DNA from: Oscillospiraceae bacterium
GTDB lineage: Bacteria > Bacillota > Clostridia > Saccharofermentanales > Saccharofermentanaceae
Direction of reading: 5' to 3'
Length of the DNA: 64,000 nucleotides
Assembly: GCA_902780785.1 (NCBI GenBank)
Contig: CACZGS010000001.1
Coordinates: 186,001 to 250,000, forward strand
The position numbers and the translations under genes were made by a program. Below are positions 59,596-64,000 of the stretch, in pieces. The first letter of the stretch is position 1, and each line of letters begins with the position of its first letter. The notes below the pieces were generated by a model. It did not search any database. It was not told the DNA's origin and worked only from the letters and a program-made list of their open reading frames with translations.

Positions 59596-59623
59596 GCCGC
59601 AGCCTGAAAACTGCGGCTTTTTT
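59596..59623 (+). terminator. Terminator-like hairpin within the metal efflux operon
   Basis: GCCGCAG (59596-59602) pairs perfectly with CTGCGGC (59611-59617) around CCTGAAAA, followed by six T. The ATPase gene starts 15 nt later, so it should let only part of the transcripts through. Confidence 0.8.
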
Positions 59624-59637
59624 AAGAGGAAAATAGT

Positions 59638-61533
59638 ATGAAGTACAAGCTGACAAAAAAACAAAAGAAAATGCGTAACAGGATAATAATTGCAATTGCT
59701 TTGCTTGCAGTGACCGCTGTGACGCTTCATTTTGTTGAAGTCCCGTGGTGGGCTGAGCTTGTGCTTTATATGATCCCTTATGCAATTGCAGGTTACGATG
59801 TCCTTAAGACAGCGTTTATCAATCTTATTCACGGACAGATCTTTGATGAGAAGTTCCTCATGATGGTTGCCACGGCAGGCGCTATTGCGACAGGAGAGTA
59901 TCCTGAAGCGACATTTGTAATGCTTTTCTATCAGATAGGTGAGCTTTTCCAGAGCATCGCAGTCGGAAGATCCAGAAAATCCATTGCAAAGCTTATGGAT
60001 ATAAGACCTGACAGCGCGACTGTAATACGTGACGGTGCTGAGATCGAAGTATCGCCTGATGAGGTTGAAGTAGGCGAGATGATCATCGTTAAGCCCGGTG
60101 AGAAGATCCCCTTGGATGGTGTCATCATTGAAGGCGAGAGCTCCGTTAACCAGGCAGCTCTTACGGGTGAATCGGCACCTGTTGATAAGGCATTGAGCGA
60201 CAATGTCATTTCCGGAACGCTGAACCTTACAGGTGTTATCAAGATCAGGACAACATCGACATTCGGGCAGAGCACTGTATCCAAGATATTGGAGCTCGTT
60301 GAGAATGCATCGGATAAGAAGGCAAAGGTTGAGAATTTCATTACCAAATTTGCAAGATTCTATACGCCTGCTGTTGTTATTGCAGCATTGCTGCTCGGTG
60401 TAGTTCCTCCGTTATTCCTCGGCATCGGAAGCTGGGATATCTGGAAGGAATGGCTTATAAGAGCCTGTGTATTCCTTGTAGTATCCTGCCCCTGTGCACT
60501 TGTCGTATCGGTTCCGCTGTCTTTCTTCGGCGGTATCGGCGGTGCTTCGAAGGACGGTATCCTCATCAAGGGCGCCGGATATATGGAAGTACTGGCCAAG
60601 ATCGATACTGTTGTCTTCGATAAGACGGGAACGCTTACAAAAGGCGTATTTGCAGTAGATGACGTACATCCTAACCTGGTCAGCAAGGCCGAGCTCCTGG
60701 ATATCGCGGCATGCTGCGAGAGTTTCTCGAGCCACCCGGTAGCACAGTCGATCGTAAGGGCGCACGAAGGCCATATCGACAAGTCCCTGATAGGTGAAGT
60801 TACAGAGATCGCGGGAAAAGGCGTAAAGGCAGTTGTAGAGGGCAAAACATACTATTGCGGCAACGGACAGCTCATGGAGATGTGCGGCGCCGACTGGCAC
60901 GACTGCCACCTGACTGGTACGATCATCCACATCGCACGTGAAGAGGTTGGCGGCTGCGAGTATTTAGGTCATATCGTAATCAACGACCAGATCAAGGAAG
61001 ATTCCGAAGAAGCTATTAAGAGCCTTAAGAGCGTTGGCGTTAAACGCCTCGTAATGCTTACGGGCGACAAGAAGAGCGTTGCGGAGAATGTAGCGGGTAA
61101 GCTCGGTCTGACAGGCTTCTTCGCTGAACTCCTGCCTGCCGATAAGGTAAGTAAAGTCGAAGAACTGTTAAAGAACGGCAAGGGCAAACTGGCATTTGTC
61201 GGAGACGGTATAAACGATGCTCCCGTACTGATGCGTGCAGACTGCGGAATCGCAATGGGCGCAATGGGTTCTGATGCTGCGATTGAATCAGCTGATGTCG
61301 TCTTGATGGATGACAAGCCGTCGAAGATCGCCGACAGCATCAAGATCGCAAGAAAGACAATGAGGATCGTCTGGGAGAATATCATTTTCGCGCTCGGCGT
61401 AAAGGCAATAATCTTAGTGCTCGGCGCACTCGGTATCGCAAATATGTGGCTTGCAGTATTCGGCGACGTAGGAGTGCTCATCATCGCGATCCTCAATGCC
61501 ATGCGCTGCATGAGAAGGCTTAACAGGGAATAA
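59638..61533 (+). CDS. Cd/Zn/Pb-exporting P-type ATPase (CadA/ZntA type)
   Basis: This 631-residue P1B-2 ATPase has the transmembrane SCPCALVVSVPLSFFGG near residue 284, phosphorylation site DKTGTLTKG near 327, the SSHPVAQSI block and GDGINDAPVL. There is no N-terminal metal domain; residues 1-20 are only basic (KYKLTKKQKKMRNR), and the HMA domain is a separate gene just upstream. It should pump divalent soft metals out. GAGGAAAA precedes the start. A methyltransferase gene follows after 2 nt. Confidence 0.95.
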   Translation: MKYKLTKKQKKMRNRIIIAIALLAVTAVTLHFVEVPWWAELVLYMIPYAIAGYDVLKTAFINLIHGQIFDEKFLMMVATAGAIATGEYPEATFVMLFYQIGELFQSIAVGRSRKSIAKLMDIRPDSATVIRDGAEIEVSPDEVEVGEMIIVKPGEKIPLDGVIIEGESSVNQAALTGESAPVDKALSDNVISGTLNLTGVIKIRTTSTFGQSTVSKILELVENASDKKAKVENFITKFARFYTPAVVIAALLLGVVPPLFLGIGSWDIWKEWLIRACVFLVVSCPCALVVSVPLSFFGGIGGASKDGILIKGAGYMEVLAKIDTVVFDKTGTLTKGVFAVDDVHPNLVSKAELLDIAACCESFSSHPVAQSIVRAHEGHIDKSLIGEVTEIAGKGVKAVVEGKTYYCGNGQLMEMCGADWHDCHLTGTIIHIAREEVGGCEYLGHIVINDQIKEDSEEAIKSLKSVGVKRLVMLTGDKKSVAENVAGKLGLTGFFAELLPADKVSKVEELLKNGKGKLAFVGDGINDAPVLMRADCGIAMGAMGSDAAIESADVVLMDDKPSKIADSIKIARKTMRIVWENIIFALGVKAIILVLGALGIANMWLAVFGDVGVLIIAILNAMRCMRRLNRE

Positions 61534-61535
61534 GT

Positions 61536-62135
61536 ATGTTCTGGAATAAGATATCGCCAGTATATGACCTTTTTGAAAACGTATACAACCGGAAAGTCTA
61601 TAAGGGCACGGGAATAAAGGTTGCGGAATTCATCAGTAATACCGACAGCGTTCTCGAATGCGCATGCGGAACGGGCGCGATAACTGAAGAGATAGCCAAA
61701 AAGGCCCAGAAGGTACTGGCTACGGACTTTGCAGAAGGAATGTTAAAGCGCGCTTCGAAAAAGTGCAGGAAATATAGCAATGTTTCTTTCAGACAGGAAG
61801 ACATAACCGATATCAAGAGCGGTGACAACAGCTTTGACAAGGCTGTTGCAGGCAATGTAATCCACCTTCTGCCTGAGCCGGAGAAGGCCTTAAACGAGCT
61901 CCTAAGAGTCGTAAGAACGGGCGGCAAAGTGATCATCCCGACATATATAAACATGGCCAGGGATTCGTCCGGATTTGCAGTGAAGTTCATAGAGAAGCTT
62001 GGAGCTGATTTTAAGCGCCAGTTTGATCTTGATTCTTATAAGGAATTCTTTGAGAAAAAGGGCTTCAAAGACGTTGAATACTATGTCGTTGACGGCAGGA
62101 TGCCCTGCGCCATTGCGGTGATAACAAAGAAATAA
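61536..62135 (+). CDS. Class I SAM-dependent methyltransferase
   Basis: This 199-residue protein starts FWNKISPVYDLFEN and has the SAM motif VLECACGTGAITEEIA, ATDFAEGMLKRA, and NVIHLLPEPEKALNELLRVVRTGG. It is UbiE-like in layout but has a Cys-rich-free, short form. The substrate is unknown. It starts 2 nt after the ATPase stop, so it belongs to the metal operon; a metal-modifying role is possible but not shown. Confidence 0.85.
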   Translation: MFWNKISPVYDLFENVYNRKVYKGTGIKVAEFISNTDSVLECACGTGAITEEIAKKAQKVLATDFAEGMLKRASKKCRKYSNVSFRQEDITDIKSGDNSFDKAVAGNVIHLLPEPEKALNELLRVVRTGGKVIIPTYINMARDSSGFAVKFIEKLGADFKRQFDLDSYKEFFEKKGFKDVEYYVVDGRMPCAIAVITKK

Positions 62136-62187
62136 AACTGTTGGGTTATAATAGGACCAGACTAGGAAAGAAAAGCAGAGTTTGGTT

Positions 62188-63051
62188 ATGTTTGATCCGA
62201 AGACGAATAAGTATCCGTATCCGTTAGAGACAGACAGTCATTACCTTGAGATCCATAAGGACAGAGGTCTTGTCTTTGACGCAAACTATCCATATATCGA
62301 TAAATCAGGCTGGTTTAAGTTCAAGCAGAACATGACCCGCATCTTCCTTAATGTGATCGTATTCCCGGTGGCAACAATACGTCTTGGCCTTAAGATCGAA
62401 GGAAGAGAGAATCTCAAGAAGCACAAGGACGTTATTGACGGCGGCGTTGTCTCCGTCTGCAATCACGTGCACATGTGGGATTACATTGGAGTAATGAAAG
62501 GGATACGCCCCAGAAGATCCGGCCTTCTTGCATGGGCGCCGAACATAAACGGTGAGAACGGAACCCTGATCCGTATGGTAGGCGGCATTCCGATCCCGGA
62601 AAACACTGTCGCAGGGCAGAAAGCTTTTCTTAAGGCTGTCGGCGGACTCCTTAATGAACACGGCTGGCTTCACATCTATGCGGAAGGCAGCATGTGGGAA
62701 TACTACAGGCCGATAAGGCCTTTCAAGCGCGGTGCTTCGCTTATTGCGGTCAGCAACGATAAGCCGATAATTCCGTTGGGTTATTCATACCGTGAACCGG
62801 GCTGGATAAGAAAGCATATCTTCAAGCAGATCGCATGCTTCACGCTCCATATCGGAGAACCAATATTCCCGGATAAAACTTTGAAGCCTAAAGATCGCGA
62901 AAAAGATCTCACGATACGTGCAAACAAAGCCGTTTGCGCGCTTGTAGGAATCGATCCCGATAAAAATATTTACGAACCTGAATTCAACGACTCGAAGCGT
63001 ATTGATTACTATACGACCGAATACGGTGTCGGATATAAGGGTTCGTGGTAA
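62188..63051 (+). CDS. 1-acyl-glycerol-3-phosphate acyltransferase-like (PlsC) protein
   Basis: From the ATG at 62188 the protein has 287 residues. The acyltransferase motifs are in place: CNHVHMWDYIGV (H(X)4D), the substrate loop with GGIPIPENT, and AEGSMWEYYRP (EGS instead of EGT). PLGYSYREPGW follows. It has one hydrophobic stretch near residues 44-65 that may anchor it. It should add an acyl chain to a lysophospholipid or related acceptor. The ribosome site is weak. It probably shares an operon with the next two genes. Confidence 0.85.
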   Translation: MFDPKTNKYPYPLETDSHYLEIHKDRGLVFDANYPYIDKSGWFKFKQNMTRIFLNVIVFPVATIRLGLKIEGRENLKKHKDVIDGGVVSVCNHVHMWDYIGVMKGIRPRRSGLLAWAPNINGENGTLIRMVGGIPIPENTVAGQKAFLKAVGGLLNEHGWLHIYAEGSMWEYYRPIRPFKRGASLIAVSNDKPIIPLGYSYREPGWIRKHIFKQIACFTLHIGEPIFPDKTLKPKDREKDLTIRANKAVCALVGIDPDKNIYEPEFNDSKRIDYYTTEYGVGYKGSW

Positions 63052-63060
63052 GGAAATATA

Positions 63061-63693
63061 ATGAAATACAGTATTACACATATCAAAGGCGGAACAGACA
63101 ACTGCTATATAGTGTCGGACGGAAGCAAAGCCATACTTTTCGATACGGCAAGCAAAGAAAACCTCCAGATGGTGGAAGATGAATGCAGCAAATACGATCT
63201 TAAGCTGATCGTCTTATCGCATCCTCATTTCGATCACGCGGAAAACGCCGACGCACTGTCAAAGAAGTTCAATGTCCCGGTGGCTTATAACGAGAAAGAT
63301 GACGGAATATTCGACGACTATGATTCACAGCCTTTGCATTCATACGGACTTGTCGGTTTTGTGGTGCTGAAGGCTTCGCTTAAAGTACTGAGCCGGACTA
63401 AGGTCATAAGGCCTCAAAACCGTTTCTTTGTTAAGGAAGGCGATACGCTTGCAGAATACGGTTTTCCTGATATCAAGGTCGTTGAACTGCCAGGTCATTC
63501 AAAGGGTTCTATAGGTCTTCTGGTTGCTGATGATGCGTTCCTTGTGGGAGACGCTCTCGATAACTGGATAAAGCCCGGAATGGGACATCTTTACACAGAT
63601 CTTGAAGCAGAGAAAAAGACGGTTGAAAAGATACGTTCATTCGGTAAACGCACGTACTACTACGGTCACGGAAAGCCTACGGATAAGTTCTGA
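63061..63693 (+). CDS. MBL-fold metallohydrolase
   Basis: This 210-residue protein has the metallo-beta-lactamase fold motif HPHFDHAEN (HxHxDH), then VELPGHSKGSIGLL, FLVGDAL and a C-terminal GHGKPTDKF, giving the zinc ligands in order. Its substrate could be a thioester, a lactone or an ester; this cannot be told. It follows the acyltransferase gene after 9 nt. Confidence 0.9.
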   Translation: MKYSITHIKGGTDNCYIVSDGSKAILFDTASKENLQMVEDECSKYDLKLIVLSHPHFDHAENADALSKKFNVPVAYNEKDDGIFDDYDSQPLHSYGLVGFVVLKASLKVLSRTKVIRPQNRFFVKEGDTLAEYGFPDIKVVELPGHSKGSIGLLVADDAFLVGDALDNWIKPGMGHLYTDLEAEKKTVEKIRSFGKRTYYYGHGKPTDKF

Positions 63694-63779
63694 TAAAGCA
63701 GCGCAACAGCGCGTTTCTTGTTTTCGCGCAGCCCCACGGACATAATGGAGCTATCAAACAGAACAAAGGAGACAGACTT

Positions 63780-64000
63780 ATGGATACCAAAGATGTTTTG
63801 AAAAAGATCCGTGAAGATAACAATCTCACACAGGAAGAATTTGCAGAAAGAGTATTGGTTACAAGACAGGCCGTAAGCCGCTGGGAAACAGGCGAGACAC
63901 AGCCTAACACTGAGACGCTGAAGATCTTATCAAGAGAGTTCAACGTATCGATCAATACGCTTCTCGGAAGCCCAAGACAGCTTTACTGCCAGTGCTGCGG
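63780..64000 (+). CDS. XRE family regulator, 3' end cut by window
   Basis: From the ATG at 63780 (AAAGGAG 8 nt upstream) an open frame runs to the window edge. It shows an N-terminal helix-turn-helix (IREDNNLTQEEFAERVLVTRQAVSRWETG) and then LYCQCCG, the start of what may be a zinc-binding C-terminal part. It is a cytoplasmic regulator with unknown targets. Confidence 0.85.
   Translation, partial: MDTKDVLKKIREDNNLTQEEFAERVLVTRQAVSRWETGETQPNTETLKILSREFNVSINTLLGSPRQLYCQCC

Overview
The window looks like chromosomal DNA of a low-to-moderate-GC anaerobic Clostridia-type Firmicute, probably a gut or rumen fibre degrader. Pointers are strong AGGAGG ribosome sites, many intrinsic terminators, a tryptophan T-box ahead of trp genes, a butyrate kinase/phosphotransacetylase pair, a GH9 cellulase lipoprotein, a GGGtGRT gene pair, CsoR and BlaI/MecI regulators, and no sign of an outer membrane. 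A closer placement (a Saccharofermentans-like or Oscillospiraceae-like lineage) is a guess. No transposase, integrase, phage gene, rRNA or CRISPR array was seen, so this is mostly core chromosome with accessory surface and transport genes.

Layout. 1-2.8 kb: a partial single-pass membrane protein, RsuA/RluB pseudouridine synthase, an Smr-like protein, family 4 uracil-DNA glycosylase and tRNA-Gln(CUG). 2.8-10.2 kb: a cell-surface carbohydrate block (GLUG-like beta-helix protein, carbohydrate-binding PIG-L deacetylase lipoprotein, YfhO-type membrane protein, GH9 cellulase). 10.2-14 kb: nitroreductase, flavodoxin, SurE, a DUF1295 membrane protein and a lipoprotein. 14.1-23.6 kb: housekeeping run (CPBP protease, RluA-type synthase, MurI, DUF1934, L32, Der, TypA/BipA, MltG, U32 peptidase-like). 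23.6-24.1 kb: a gene-poor stretch with an apparent small transcription unit and perfect hairpins. 24.1-27.1 kb: BlaI/BlaR-like operon with a lipoprotein and a membrane protein. 27.1-35.3 kb: AI-2E-type transporter, zinc-ribbon membrane protein, and two tandem paralogous solute-binding lipoproteins that share a structured 5' leader. 35.3-40.1 kb: T-box(Trp)-trpDCFBA. 40.1-47 kb: XRE regulator, NifU-like/GGGtGRT pair, NhaC antiporter, EamA transporter, polytopic membrane protein. 47-50 kb: CsoR-CopA copper operon with a fused CopZ domain. 50-53.1 kb: two-component system with two accessory membrane proteins. 53.1-57.8 kb: DUF4037, pta-buk, CPBP protease. 57.8-64 kb: small membrane protein, HU, ArsR-HMA-CadA-type metal efflux operon, methyltransferase, acyltransferase, MBL hydrolase and a truncated XRE gene.

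How it fits together. Copper and divalent-metal stress are handled by two separately regulated P-type ATPase operons, each with its own repressor and readable operators. Tryptophan synthesis from anthranilate onward is under tRNA-Trp sensing, but trpE and trpG are not here. Pta with butyrate kinase suggests acyl-phosphate ATP generation. The surface proteins share Thr/Glu-rich linkers and lipobox anchors.

The most unusual signals are (i) a conserved 5'-terminal hairpin with GGGGA motifs in front of both paralogous solute-binding proteins; (ii) a candidate two-peptide small-ORF unit at 23.7-24.0 kb; (iii) an internal ribosome site in frame inside copA that would release a free CopZ; (iv) repeated TATAAT-N6-ATG starts that imply leaderless mRNAs; and (v) the same 11-bp element at the start of two divergent transcripts (YfhO and GH9).
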